From the NCBI RefSeq assembly GCF_900102635.1, contig NZ_FMZQ01000006.1, forward strand, positions 62,001 to 126,000: DNA of 64,000 nt. Reading direction: 5' to 3'. Source of the stretch: Ectopseudomonas chengduensis. GTDB taxonomy: Bacteria > Pseudomonadota > Gammaproteobacteria > Pseudomonadales > Pseudomonadaceae. The notes below the pieces were generated by a model. The model worked only from the letters and a program-made list of their open reading frames with translations, did no database searches and was not told the origin of the DNA. Shown here in pieces: positions 8,746 to 16,200 of this stretch. Both the position numbers and the translations under genes were made by a program. Positions within the stretch are counted from its first letter, which is position 1; the number at the start of each line of letters is the position of its first letter.

Positions 8746-9885
8746 ATGAATCCTCTGAGCTCACTGAATTCCGCCGCTTCCCGCACTGCGCAAGCCAGCC
8801 AGGCTTTGGCGGCGCGCAGTAATGCCGCCGATGCCCAGGCCACCTTGGCCAATCGCCTCGCCGAGAAGCTCGGTGTGCCGTCGGGCTCGCTGTCTGGGTC
8901 GCGTGATGAATACACCCCGGAGAAAGTGGCGGGGCGGATTCTGGGCTTCATCGAGCAGCGTCTGCAGAGCGAGGCCGCTGCTGGCGCTGATCCGGCCAAA
9001 TTGGACAAGCTGCTGTCCCAGGCGCGCGATGGTGTCGAGAAGGGCTTTGCCGAGGCGCGCAAGATCCTTGATGGCATGGGCGTGCTCAAGGGGCAGGTGG
9101 CCAGCGATATAGACGATACCTACAAGCGTATTCAGGATGGCTTCGGCGATCTCGACAAACGCTTCGGCAGCGCTGCCCCGGGCGCCTCGGACAAGGTTGC
9201 GGTTGCCGGTTACAGCGAGCGTTTCAGTGCGCTGGCGGAGACCTTCGACCTGTCCGTCACGACCCGCGATGGCGATCGCCTGCGCATTTCCGTGGCACAG
9301 GCTTCGGCCAGCTGGTCGCAGAGCAGTTTCGCCGCTTCCAGCGACGGTAAGTCCACCACTGTGGTGGGTACTAGTCAGTCTGGCAGCATGCGCATCGGTG
9401 GCTGGCAGGTGGATGTCGAGGGTGAGCTGGACGACGACGAGATCAAGGCGTTGGAGAAGCTTTTCAGTCAGGTGCAGGATCTCTCCGACAAGTTCTACGC
9501 TGGTGATCTGGCAGGTGCCTTCGACCGTGCCATGGCGCTGGATATGGACGGTGAGCAACTGGCCTCGATGTCGCTGCGCCTGACGCAGACCAGCGTGCGT
9601 CAGGCCACCGATGCCTATGGCGCCGTGGCTGGGCAGGGCGCCAGTGCGGTCAATGCCGGGCTGCAGGAATATGCCCAGGGCCTGCTCGATGCGCTGCGCA
9701 GTGCCGGCGACCTGGCGCAGGACGCCGGCGGCATGCTCAAGGAGTTGCTCAAGGGCGGCTTCTCGCTCGATGAGCGCTTCGACCTGCCGCGCCTGGAAAA
9801 GGCCGACAGCCTCAACCGCAGTCTGCTCGACGGTTTGCAGTCGCTGCTCGCTGGCCAAGCGGGCAAGGGCGTTGACGCGAGCTGA
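8746..9885 (+). CDS. DUF5610 domain protein, probably flagellar-regulon
   Basis: A 379-residue protein without signal peptide. The N-terminal 40 residues are Ala/Ser-rich and low complexity. Residues 55-125 (YTPEKVAGRILGFIEQRL through FAEARKILDGMGVL) match the DUF5610 pattern. The middle has a beta-rich stretch (RLRISVAQASASW, SMRIGGWQVDVEGELDDDE) and the C-terminus is helical. The sigma-28 promoter directly upstream places it with late flagellar or chemotaxis genes, although no flagellar gene is in the window. Function unknown. The glutaredoxin-like gene follows after 49 bases. Confidence 0.75.
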   Translation: MNPLSSLNSAASRTAQASQALAARSNAADAQATLANRLAEKLGVPSGSLSGSRDEYTPEKVAGRILGFIEQRLQSEAAAGADPAKLDKLLSQARDGVEKGFAEARKILDGMGVLKGQVASDIDDTYKRIQDGFGDLDKRFGSAAPGASDKVAVAGYSERFSALAETFDLSVTTRDGDRLRISVAQASASWSQSSFAASSDGKSTTVVGTSQSGSMRIGGWQVDVEGELDDDEIKALEKLFSQVQDLSDKFYAGDLAGAFDRAMALDMDGEQLASMSLRLTQTSVRQATDAYGAVAGQGASAVNAGLQEYAQGLLDALRSAGDLAQDAGGMLKELLKGGFSLDERFDLPRLEKADSLNRSLLDGLQSLLAGQAGKGVDAS

Positions 9886-9934
9886 TCGACAGCCGGTGCT
9901 AAACTGCGCACCTTGCTGATAGTGAGGTGCGCTC

Positions 9935-10171
9935 ATGACGCCTGAATGCCAACTTTTCGGAACCCTGGGCTGCCATCTTTGCGAGGTGGCCGAGGCGCTG
10001 CTCATGCCATTCGTCGAGAATGGTCTGCTGGTCGAGTTGATCGACATCGCCGAGCACGAAGGGATGGTCGAGCAGTACGGTTTGCGCATTCCGGTGCTGC
10101 GCCGCTGCGACAGTGGAAGCGAGCTGAACTGGCCATTCGATGCCGAGCAGGTGGTGGCTTTTCTGAGCTGA
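9935..10171 (+). CDS. Glutaredoxin-like (DUF836) protein
   Basis: A 78-residue thioredoxin-fold protein with the CxxC active site in GCHLCEVAEALL (Cys13, Cys16) and the cis-proline loop LRIPVL. This short form belongs to the glutaredoxin-like DUF836 group, which probably carries out thiol-disulfide exchange, but its partner is unknown. It ends just before a strong bidirectional terminator and may be co-transcribed with the DUF5610 gene. Confidence 0.8.
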   Translation: MTPECQLFGTLGCHLCEVAEALLMPFVENGLLVELIDIAEHEGMVEQYGLRIPVLRRCDSGSELNWPFDAEQVVAFLS

Positions 10172-10198
10172 AAGGCGCTACCGACAAGTCGAAGGCAA

Positions 10199-10228
10199 TA
10201 AAAAACCCGCCGATTAAGGCGGGTTTTT
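10199..10228. terminator. Bidirectional terminator between glutaredoxin-like gene and tRNA-Pro
   Basis: The stem AAAAACCCGCC/GGCGGGTTTTT with a 6-base loop has A and T runs on both sides, so it can serve the plus-strand gene and the minus-strand tRNA. Confidence 0.85.
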
Positions 10229-10232
10229 GATT

Positions 10233-10309
10233 TGGTCGGAGAGACAGGATTCGAACCTGCGACCTTCTCGTCCCGAACGAGACGCGCTACCAAGCTGCGC
10301 TACACTCCG
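10233..10309 (-). tRNA. tRNA-Pro, anticodon CGG
   Basis: A 77-nt cloverleaf with encoded CCA. Read on the minus strand, it has acceptor CGGAGTG, D-loop AGCTTGGTAG, anticodon stem TCTCG/CGAGA enclosing loop TTCGGGA (anticodon CGG), and T-arm GGTTCGAATCC. It is very like E. coli proK. Confidence 0.97.
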
Positions 10310-10319
10310 AATGAGCCGT

Positions 10320-10347
10320 ATTCTACCGAAAAACTTTTACTGCACAA
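10320..10347 (-). promoter_or_regulatory. Sigma-70 promoter of tRNA-Pro
   Basis: On the minus strand, TTGTGC (10347-10342), a 16-bp spacer and TAGAAT (10325-10320) lie 11 bases upstream of the mature tRNA end. Confidence 0.6.
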
Positions 10348-10438
10348 GGGGTTAGCCTGAAAAAATCAGCAGGCCGATATCCCTTTCTGCAGCCGGGGCG
10401 AGCCCCGTTGTCCTTCAGCGGTGCCTCGGGCTCTCGCC

Positions 10439-10660
10439 TCAGAGTTCCTTGACGGTCTGCACCTGATCCTTGTTGATCGTGGCGCGCTTGCCGTCGAGTT
10501 GCTCGAATTCGTAGAAGCCGGATTCTTCATCGAACTGGGGTTTGTCTACCGTCTGTATTTCACGCCCGTCATTCAGGGTGATCACCGACGGCGTGGAACA
10601 GCCGGCCAGCACAGTGAAGCCGATTGCCATCAGCAGGGCGGGGATTATCCGTTTGGTCAT
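10439..10660 (-). CDS. YgdI/YgdR-type lipoprotein (DUF903)
   Basis: A 73-residue small lipoprotein. The N-terminal hydrophobic segment ends in lipobox LAGC (Cys21). The mature part is a DUF903 beta-rich SH3-like domain with VITLNDGREIQTVDKPQFDEE and GFYEFEQLDGK. It is expected at the inner face of the outer membrane. Function unknown. Confidence 0.88.
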   Translation of the reverse strand: MTKRIIPALLMAIGFTVLAGCSTPSVITLNDGREIQTVDKPQFDEESGFYEFEQLDGKRATINKDQVQTVKEL

Positions 10661-10746
10661 GGTGTGTCTCCTTGGGTGCTAAAGAGGTGCTATACCCTCG
10701 CTCAGACGTGAAACTGTCGTATGAGTTCCGCGCAGGGCTTCTCGCT

Positions 10747-11337
10747 TCAGCAAGGCGATATGCCGTTCGCGAGCGTTTCCGGTGTGTTCAGGTTGGCCAG
10801 GCGGGCATCTTCCAGCGTGCAGTCGACGGCGATGGGGGCTAGGTTGTCGAACCAGCGTTGCGGGCTGCGTTCACCGGATTGCCAGGCGTGTTCCAGATCG
10901 TCTCTGAGCCCCGTGGGCAACAGGCAGAACAGTGGCTGCCAGTAGTTGCCCTGGCGGATCACCACCGGCCGGCTCCCCGCGTGGGCAAGCAGTGACTCGA
11001 TCAGTGCACGGTCCACCAGGGGGGCGTCACAGGGCAGCACCAGCATGTGCTCGTGGCGTGCCGCGGCCATGCCTGCGCGGATACCCGCCAGTGGCCCCTG
11101 AAAGTCCTGATCATGATCTGCGACCAGTTGGTCGGCGTAGCGTGCATAGTGCTCCGTGTTGCGGTTGCAGGAGATGATCAGGTCGTCGCTCAACGGTCTG
11201 GTCAGATCATGCAACCACGCGATCAGTGGCCGACCCTGCCACTCCAGCAGGCCTTTGTCGCGGCCGCCCATGCGCAGGCCGCGGCCACCGGAAAGCAGTA
11301 GCACCGAGCAGGTGGGGCTGGCGTTGGATGCGGGCAT
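10747..11337 (-). CDS. mobA: Molybdenum cofactor guanylyltransferase MobA
   Basis: MobA attaches GMP to molybdopterin to form the Mo-bis-MGD precursor. The 196-residue protein has the GTP-binding loop [31 protein letters not shown], and the metal-binding LPCDAPLVD. An upstream in-frame ATG at 11382 is less likely; the start at 11337 has GGAGA nine bases before it and gives the usual MobA N-terminus. It is divergent from moaB-moeA with 68 bp between the start codons, so Mo-cofactor genes flank a shared control region. Confidence 0.93.
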   Translation of the reverse strand: MPASNASPTCSVLLLSGGRGLRMGGRDKGLLEWQGRPLIAWLHDLTRPLSDDLIISCNRNTEHYARYADQLVADHDQDFQGPLAGIRAGMAAARHEHMLVLPCDAPLVDRALIESLLAHAGSRPVVIRQGNYWQPLFCLLPTGLRDDLEHAWQSGERSPQRWFDNLAPIAVDCTLEDARLANLNTPETLANGISPC

Positions 11338-11364
11338 GTGTGCAGTCTCCGAAGGCAGGCTGTG

Positions 11365-11373
11365 TGATATAAC
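11365..11373 (+). promoter_or_regulatory. Extended -10 promoter candidate for moaB
   Basis: TGATATAAC contains TGN followed by TATAAC, an extended -10 element, about 33 bases before the moaB ATG. No good -35 is visible. Confidence 0.4.
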
Positions 11374-11405
11374 AGCGCCCATTCTCTCCCAATTGGATGC
11401 CTGCC

Positions 11406-11945
11406 ATGAACCATAAGGCCGACGCGGTTTTCGTGCCGCTGAACATTGCCGTGCTGACCGTCAGCGACACGCGCACGCTGGAGACCGACACCTCGGGTCA
11501 ATTGCTGGTCGACCGTCTGACCGCCGCCGGGCACCAACTGGCCGCTCGCGTTCTGCTCAAGGATGACCTCTACAAGATCCGCGCCCAGGTGGCGACCTGG
11601 ATTGCCGAGGATCAGGTACAGGTCGTGGTGATCACCGGCGGTACCGGTTTCACTGGGCGTGACAGCACGCCGGAAGCGGTCACCTGCCTGCTGGACAAGC
11701 AGGTCGACGGTTTTGGCGAGCTGTTCCGGCAGATCTCCGTGGCCGATATCGGCACTTCCACCATCCAGTCGCGTGCGCTGGCCGGTCTGGCCAACGGCAC
11801 CCTGGTGTGCTGTCTGCCGGGTTCGACCAATGCCTGTCGTACCGCCTGGGACGGCATCCTCGGCGAACAACTGGATGCACGGCATCGTCCCTGCAACTTC
11901 GTGCCGCATCTGAAACAGGTGGGCGCCTGCGAGACACGCGGATGA
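11406..11945 (+). CDS. moaB: Molybdenum cofactor biosynthesis protein B
   Basis: A MogA/MoaB-family molybdopterin adenylyltransferase-type protein of 179 residues. It has the family motifs [28 protein letters not shown] and the substrate loop [16 protein letters not shown]. The start at 11406 (MNHKAD) is preferred to an ATG nine bases upstream by resemblance to pseudomonad MoaB. The ribosome site is weak. The stop overlaps the moeA ATG by four bases (ATGA), so the two are coupled. Confidence 0.9.
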   Translation: MNHKADAVFVPLNIAVLTVSDTRTLETDTSGQLLVDRLTAAGHQLAARVLLKDDLYKIRAQVATWIAEDQVQVVVITGGTGFTGRDSTPEAVTCLLDKQVDGFGELFRQISVADIGTSTIQSRALAGLANGTLVCCLPGSTNACRTAWDGILGEQLDARHRPCNFVPHLKQVGACETRG

Positions 11946-13156
11946 GTGGTTGCGACCACCCCGGTCTGCTGCCCATGGAGGCGGCGCTGGAGCGCCTGCT
12001 GGCTCTGGCGGATGCGGCGCCAATCGAGCAGGTCGAGCAGGTCGTGCTGGCCGAGGCTGATGGTCGTGTGCTGGCCGAGCCGCTGATCGCGGCGCTGGAT
12101 CTGCCGCCCTGGGCCAACAGCGCCATGGACGGTTATGCCCTGCGCCTGGCCGATTGCAATGGCCAGGCGTTGCCGATTAGCCAGCGCATTCAGGCGGGTA
12201 CCGCGCCCACACCGCTGGAGTCCGGAACCTGCGCGCGCATCTTCACTGGTGCGCCGCTACCGGAAGGTGCCGACACTGTCGAGATGCAGGAAAACGTTGA
12301 GCTGGATGAGGCGGGGCGGGTGCATTTCCGCGAGCCGCTGAAAGTCGGGCAGAACGTACGGGCTCAAGGTCAGGAAACCCGCAGCGGCGAATGCGTGCTG
12401 CCGGCCGGTACCCGCCTGGGGCCAATCGAGCTGGGGCTGGCAGCCTCTCTTGGCGCTGCTCGGCTGTCGGTGCGGCGGCGCCTGCGCGTTGCCGTGCTGT
12501 CCACCGGCGATGAGCTGGTCGAGCCGGGGCAGGCACTTGGGCCGGGGCAGATCTACAACAGCAATCGCCGTCTGCTGATCGCCTGGTTGCAGCGGCTGGG
12601 CTGCAGCGTGGTGGATGCGGGCATATTGCCTGATGACCTGCAGCGTACCCGCGAAGCGCTGCGCGCCCTGGGCGAGGTCGATCTGATCCTCTCTACGGGT
12701 GGCGTTTCGGTGGGGGAGGCGGATTTTCTCGGCATAGCCCTGCGCGAGGCGGGCGAACTGGCGCTGTGGAAATTGGCGATCAAGCCAGGTAAACCGCTGA
12801 CCTTCGGCCATTACCAGGGCGTTCCGGTAATAGGTTTGCCGGGCAACCCGGCCTCGACACTGGTCACCTTCGGACTGCTGGCGCGTCCTTACATGTTGCG
12901 TCGTCTTGGTGTGCAGCGGGTCGAACCACTGAGCTTCGCGGTACCGGCAGGTTTTACCTGGGGTAAGCCCGGCATGCGCCGTGAGTACCTGCGCGCGCGT
13001 CTGGAGCATGGGCGCGTGGTGCCCTATGCCAACCAGAGTTCCGGCGTTTTGCGCAGCGCCGCCTGGGCCGAAGGGTTGGCCGAGGTGATGGAGGGCAGCA
13101 CGCTGGCCGAAGGGGATATGCTGCGTTTCATTCCTTTGAGCGAGATTCTCGGCTAG
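11942..13156 (+). CDS. moeA: Molybdopterin molybdenumtransferase MoeA
   Basis: MoeA inserts molybdate into adenylylated molybdopterin. The 404-residue protein shows [34 protein letters not shown], the MoCF-domain [14 protein letters not shown] and GLPGNPAS, all classical MoeA motifs in order. The longer in-frame start at 11807 lies within moaB and is rejected. The TAG stop is part of the CTAG flank of repeat copy A1. Confidence 0.95.
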   Translation: MSGCDHPGLLPMEAALERLLALADAAPIEQVEQVVLAEADGRVLAEPLIAALDLPPWANSAMDGYALRLADCNGQALPISQRIQAGTAPTPLESGTCARIFTGAPLPEGADTVEMQENVELDEAGRVHFREPLKVGQNVRAQGQETRSGECVLPAGTRLGPIELGLAASLGAARLSVRRRLRVAVLSTGDELVEPGQALGPGQIYNSNRRLLIAWLQRLGCSVVDAGILPDDLQRTREALRALGEVDLILSTGGVSVGEADFLGIALREAGELALWKLAIKPGKPLTFGHYQGVPVIGLPGNPASTLVTFGLLARPYMLRRLGVQRVEPLSFAVPAGFTWGKPGMRREYLRARLEHGRVVPYANQSSGVLRSAAWAEGLAEVMEGSTLAEGDMLRFIPLSEILG

Positions 13157-13296
13157 CAGGCTGTTGAAAAACTACCTGCGTTGCCATTGCTGCGTTAAAA
13201 ACAGGCTCAAAATGCTCATTTACAACTCGTAAACTGCGCTTTTTCGCCTGTTTTTGCCTTGCACTGGCTGCCTCGGCTACGTTTTTCAACGGCCTG
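13157..13296 (+). mobile_element. Type A MITE-like element, copy A1 (after moeA)
   Basis: A 140-bp element. The ends CAGGCTGTTGAAAAAC and (inverted) CAGGCCGTTGAAAAAC match at 15 of 16 positions. CTAG lies on both sides (13153-13156 and 13297-13300). The core TGCTCATTTACAACTCGTAA is central, and the inner arms GAAAAAC/GTTTTTC give a nearly continuous hairpin. The moeA stop codon is the TAG of the left flank. No coding capacity. Confidence 0.9.
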
Positions 13297-13449
13297 CTAG
13301 CGCCTGAAACGCCCGGCTGCAGGCATGGTCGGGCGCTTTAGATGGCGCGGCGAAACTACTGGGTCACATTTCTAACGATAGAATTTGCAAATGGGCCTTG
13401 TAGAAGGCATAGTCGCCGACTTGTAAATTCAACCGACACGGTCGTGCCC

Positions 13450-14070
13450 ATGCTAAAACGCTTCGCACCCCTCGTGCCTCTTGCACTCACAGTCTTGCTC
13501 GCTGCCTGCGCCGGCCACTCGCCGCAACCGCAGACAGACGACGCTACGGCCGAGCCAGTTGCTCGCCCGCTCTCTCAGCAGGTTGAGCCTGCCGACGATG
13601 AAATCACCGCGCTGATCGACGACAAACCCTATGAAATGCCGCAGCTGGCAGACAGCCTGCTCGATCTCGGGCGTTCGCTGATCGGCACGCGCTATCGCTA
13701 CGGTGGCACCTCGGTGCAATCCGGTTTCGATTGCAGCGGTTTTGTCGGCTACTTGTTCCGCGAGGAAGTCGGCCTGGAACTACCACGTTCCACGCGTGAG
13801 CTGATCAACCTCGATGCGCCGAAGGTGGCGCGCGCCGATCTGGAGCCGGGTGATCTGATCCTGTTCAATGATCGTGGTCGTGGTCGCGTCAGTCATGCCG
13901 GCATCTATCTGGGTGATGACCAGTTCATCCACTCCAGCAGCAGCCGCAGCGGTGGTGTGCGTATCGACAGCCTCGACGACAGCTACTGGAACCGTAGTTA
14001 TCTGCAGGCCAAGCGCGTCCTCGCGCTGGCTCCGGTGGAAGAGCAGGTCGCCGCCAAGCGCAACAACTGA
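13450..14070 (+). CDS. NlpC/P60 lipoprotein endopeptidase (MepS-like)
   Basis: A 206-residue lipoprotein: the signal peptide ends in lipobox LLAAC, then a Pro/Gln/Glu-rich linker leads to an NlpC/P60 domain. The catalytic cysteine is in SGFDCSGFVGYLF, the catalytic histidine in RVSHAGIYLG, and the third polar residue probably in FIHSS. Family members cut D,L or L,D peptide bonds in murein stems. The open frame extends to 13342, but only 13450 gives a proper lipoprotein signal. A paralogous gene follows after 85 bases. Confidence 0.9.
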   Translation: MLKRFAPLVPLALTVLLAACAGHSPQPQTDDATAEPVARPLSQQVEPADDEITALIDDKPYEMPQLADSLLDLGRSLIGTRYRYGGTSVQSGFDCSGFVGYLFREEVGLELPRSTRELINLDAPKVARADLEPGDLILFNDRGRGRVSHAGIYLGDDQFIHSSSSRSGGVRIDSLDDSYWNRSYLQAKRVLALAPVEEQVAAKRNN

Positions 14071-14155
14071 TGTATCACGGCGTAACCCCAGGGTTGCGCC
14101 GTTCGTCTTGTCTCGGGCAGAGTAGAGCGCATTCAGGCTCAGGATCGCCTCGCTT

Positions 14156-14680
14156 ATGCCCGTCACGACCCGTGTTGCCCTCATCGCTCTCGTTCTGCTG
14201 CTGAGTGCCTGCAGCAGTCGCGCTCCCTCTCCCCAGCCCAGTTACACCCCTCCAGTCTCTTCGTCGTCTTATCAGGGCGGCGCTGAAGACGTGCTGTTCC
14301 GTGCCCTCGGTCTGGTCGGTACGCCGTATCGCTATGGTGGCAATACCCCGGAAGGTGGTTTCGACTGCAGTGGCCTGATCGGCTACGTTTATCGTGATGC
14401 TGCCGGTATCAGTCTGCCGCGTTCGACGCGTGAGCTGAGTGCCATGCGCACCCCTGATGTCCGCCGCGACGCCTTGAAAAGTGGTGACTTGGTGTTCTTT
14501 GCCACCAATGGTGGTCGCGCCGTCAGTCATGCCGGGATCTATGTCGGTGACGGCCGCTTCGTTCATGCCCCCTCCACCGGCGGTACCGTGCGCCTGGACA
14601 GCCTCACCAGCGGTTACTGGCAGGGCGTCTATCTCGATGCCAAGCGGGTCATCACCCCAGAGCTCGCGCGTAATCCCTGA
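14156..14680 (+). CDS. NlpC/P60 lipoprotein endopeptidase, second copy
   Basis: A 174-residue paralogue of the preceding gene. It has signal peptide with lipobox LLSAC, a Ser/Pro linker, and an NlpC/P60 domain with GGFDCSGLIGYVY (nucleophile), AVSHAGIYVG (histidine) and RFVHAPSTGG. The two proteins share TPYRYGG/TRYRYGG and LPRSTREL, indicating a tandem duplication. Expected role: remodelling of peptidoglycan at the outer-membrane periplasmic face. Confidence 0.9.
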   Translation: MPVTTRVALIALVLLLSACSSRAPSPQPSYTPPVSSSSYQGGAEDVLFRALGLVGTPYRYGGNTPEGGFDCSGLIGYVYRDAAGISLPRSTRELSAMRTPDVRRDALKSGDLVFFATNGGRAVSHAGIYVGDGRFVHAPSTGGTVRLDSLTSGYWQGVYLDAKRVITPELARNP

Positions 14681-14690
14681 ATTACTGTCC

Positions 14691-15011
14691 ATGGTCGATC
14701 CCATTCGCCTGCCGCCTCAGCCTGAGGTCTGCGAACTGTGCGCGCGCCCCGTCGCATTGACCCGTCATCACCTGATTCCCAAGGCGCTGCACGACAAGGC
14801 TTATGTGCAGAAGCGCTACCCCCGTCATGAACGTATCACCGCCACGCTGTGGGTCTGCCGCGCCTGCCATAACCAGATTCATCGGCTTTTCAGTGAAAAG
14901 GAGCTGGCGCTGACCTACAACAGCCGCGAGGCACTGCTGAGCGACGAGCGTTTGCGAACGTTCGTCGACTGGTTGGCGAGCAAGCCGCCCGGGTTCATGC
15001 CCAGGCACTGA
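14691..15011 (+). CDS. Small HNH-type zinc-cluster protein
   Basis: A 106-residue protein with two CxxC pairs: CELC near the N-terminus and CRACHNQIH further on, with RHHLIPK between. This arrangement is that of HNH nucleases with a structural zinc. Whether it is catalytic is unknown. It starts ten bases after the second NlpC/P60 gene; the long upstream frame overlaps that gene and is not used. Confidence 0.75.
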   Translation: MVDPIRLPPQPEVCELCARPVALTRHHLIPKALHDKAYVQKRYPRHERITATLWVCRACHNQIHRLFSEKELALTYNSREALLSDERLRTFVDWLASKPPGFMPRH

Positions 15012-15017
15012 GTGGCG

Positions 15018-15047
15018 TTGACGGGCAGGGCTGCCAGCCTCTACCCT
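15018..15047 (+). promoter_or_regulatory. Sigma-70 promoter candidate for the cob operon
   Basis: TTGACG, 18 bases, then TACCCT. Initiation would fall near 15054, immediately upstream of the first conserved riboswitch segment. Confidence 0.45.
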
Positions 15048-15057
15048 GCGCGCCTTG

Positions 15058-15384
15058 CTTCAGGTGCCCCGCGTTGCCGTGAATGGCGGCCAAGGGGTGA
15101 AACAGGGAAGCCGGTTCCAATGCCGGCGCTGCCCCCGCAACGGTAGGTGAGTCAAACGCTGCTTAAGCAGACCGTGTGAAAACGTAGCGAGCGAAGGTCA
15201 GGCAAGGCAAAAACAGGCGAAAAAGCGGAGTTTACGAGCTGTAAATGAGCATTTTGAGACTGTTTTTAACGCCGCATGGCCGAGCGCAGTAGTTTTCACG
15301 CAGTCTGCAAAGCCACTGTGCTATGCACGGGAAGGCGCGGCGCAGAACCCATGGTTCGCTCACAAGCCCGGAGACCGGCCTGTC
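15058..15384 (+). promoter_or_regulatory. Cobalamin riboswitch interrupted by a 140-bp repeat
   Basis: Conserved elements appear in the right order: the 5' strand TTCAGGTGCCCC; GGGAAGCCGG...CCGGCGCTGCCCCCGCAACGGTA (15105-15145); then, after the insertion, GCCACTGTGC, GGGAAGGC, and the B12 box AGCCCGGAGACCGGCCT at 15365-15381. Without the repeat the aptamer would be about 187 nt, a normal size. The insert lies in a peripheral, length-variable arm between the CGCAAC core and GCCACTG. The element is itself a hairpin, so the aptamer could still fold. It precedes a complete cobalamin operon, the expected target of repression by adenosylcobalamin. Confidence 0.9.
15168..15307 (-). mobile_element. 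Type A MITE-like element, copy A2 (inside riboswitch)
   Basis: Exactly 140 bp, like A1 and A3, in reverse orientation. Ends are CAGACCGTGTGAAAAC and (inverted) CAGACTGCGTGAAAAC. The core TTTACGAGCTGTAAATGAGC is present. The flanks TAAG and CAAA are only partly alike, and the tips have drifted from the other copies, suggesting an older insertion. Confidence 0.85.
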
Positions 15385-15588
15385 GCAGTTTCACGGCATC
15401 GCGGAGGGCGCTGTCCGGCCAACGCTCCGGTTCTACCGGGTGCGTTCGTGTTGTTTCGTCTTCCGCTCGCCTGACCAGCCATTGGTGCCTGGATGAGTGC
15501 GTGCGGATCATCGCGATCTTCTTCCTCATTGCCGTTCGTACTGTTCGAGGAACAGGCGGCGCGGGTGCCTGACGTGCAGGAGCACAGC
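15385..15588 (+). other. Leader between B12 box and cobO
   Basis: About 200 bases of 5' untranslated region. It should contain the riboswitch expression platform. I cannot point to a convincing intrinsic terminator with a T-run, so control may be at translation of cobO or by Rho. The ribosome site CAGGAG is at 15577-15582. Confidence 0.4.
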
Positions 15589-16200
15589 ATGAGTGAGACC
15601 GCCGAACGCGACGCCCGCCACAAGGCGCGCATGCAACGCAAGAAAGCCCTGATCGACGAAAAGATCGCCCAGGCCCAGGACGAATACGGCCTGCTACTGG
15701 TGCACAGCGGCAATGGCAAGGGCAAGAGCAGCAGCGCCTTCGGCATGGTCGCGCGCGCCCTTGGCCATGGCATCAAGGTCGGCGTGGTGCAGTTCATCAA
15801 GGGGGCGGCCAGCACCGGTGAAGAAACCTTCTTCCGCCGTTTCCCCGAGGAAGTCAGCTATCACGTGATGGGCGAAGGCTTCACCTGGGAAACCCAGGAT
15901 CGCCAGCGCGATATCGCCAAGGCGCAGCAAGCCTGGGCCGTGGCCCGGCATCTGCTCAGCGATGAGTCGGTCGGCCTGGTGGTGCTGGATGAGTTGAACA
16001 TCGCCCTCAAGCATGGCTACCTCGAACTGGACACGGTGCTGGCTGATATCGAAGCGCGCCCGCTGTTGCAGCACGTGGTGGTGACCGGCCGTGGCGCGTT
16101 GCCAGGCATGCTCGAGGCGGCTGACACCGTCACCGAAATGAGCCTGGTCAAGCATGCGTTCAAGTCTGGAGTAAAAGCACAGAAGGGCATCGAATTCTGA
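15589..16200 (+). CDS. cobO: Cob(I)yrinic acid a,c-diamide adenosyltransferase CobO
   Basis: It adenosylates the corrinoid cobalt using ATP (CobA/BtuR family). The 203-residue protein has an unusual P-loop GNGKGKSSSAFG at about residues 41-52, VVQFIKG, the Mg-site VVLDELNIALK, and the C-terminal TGRGALPGMLEAADTVTEM. The start is set by the CAGGAG site seven bases upstream. The annotated frame to 15493 would run through the leader. It is the first gene of the cob operon and overlaps cobB by one base. Confidence 0.95.
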   Translation: MSETAERDARHKARMQRKKALIDEKIAQAQDEYGLLLVHSGNGKGKSSSAFGMVARALGHGIKVGVVQFIKGAASTGEETFFRRFPEEVSYHVMGEGFTWETQDRQRDIAKAQQAWAVARHLLSDESVGLVVLDELNIALKHGYLELDTVLADIEARPLLQHVVVTGRGALPGMLEAADTVTEMSLVKHAFKSGVKAQKGIEF

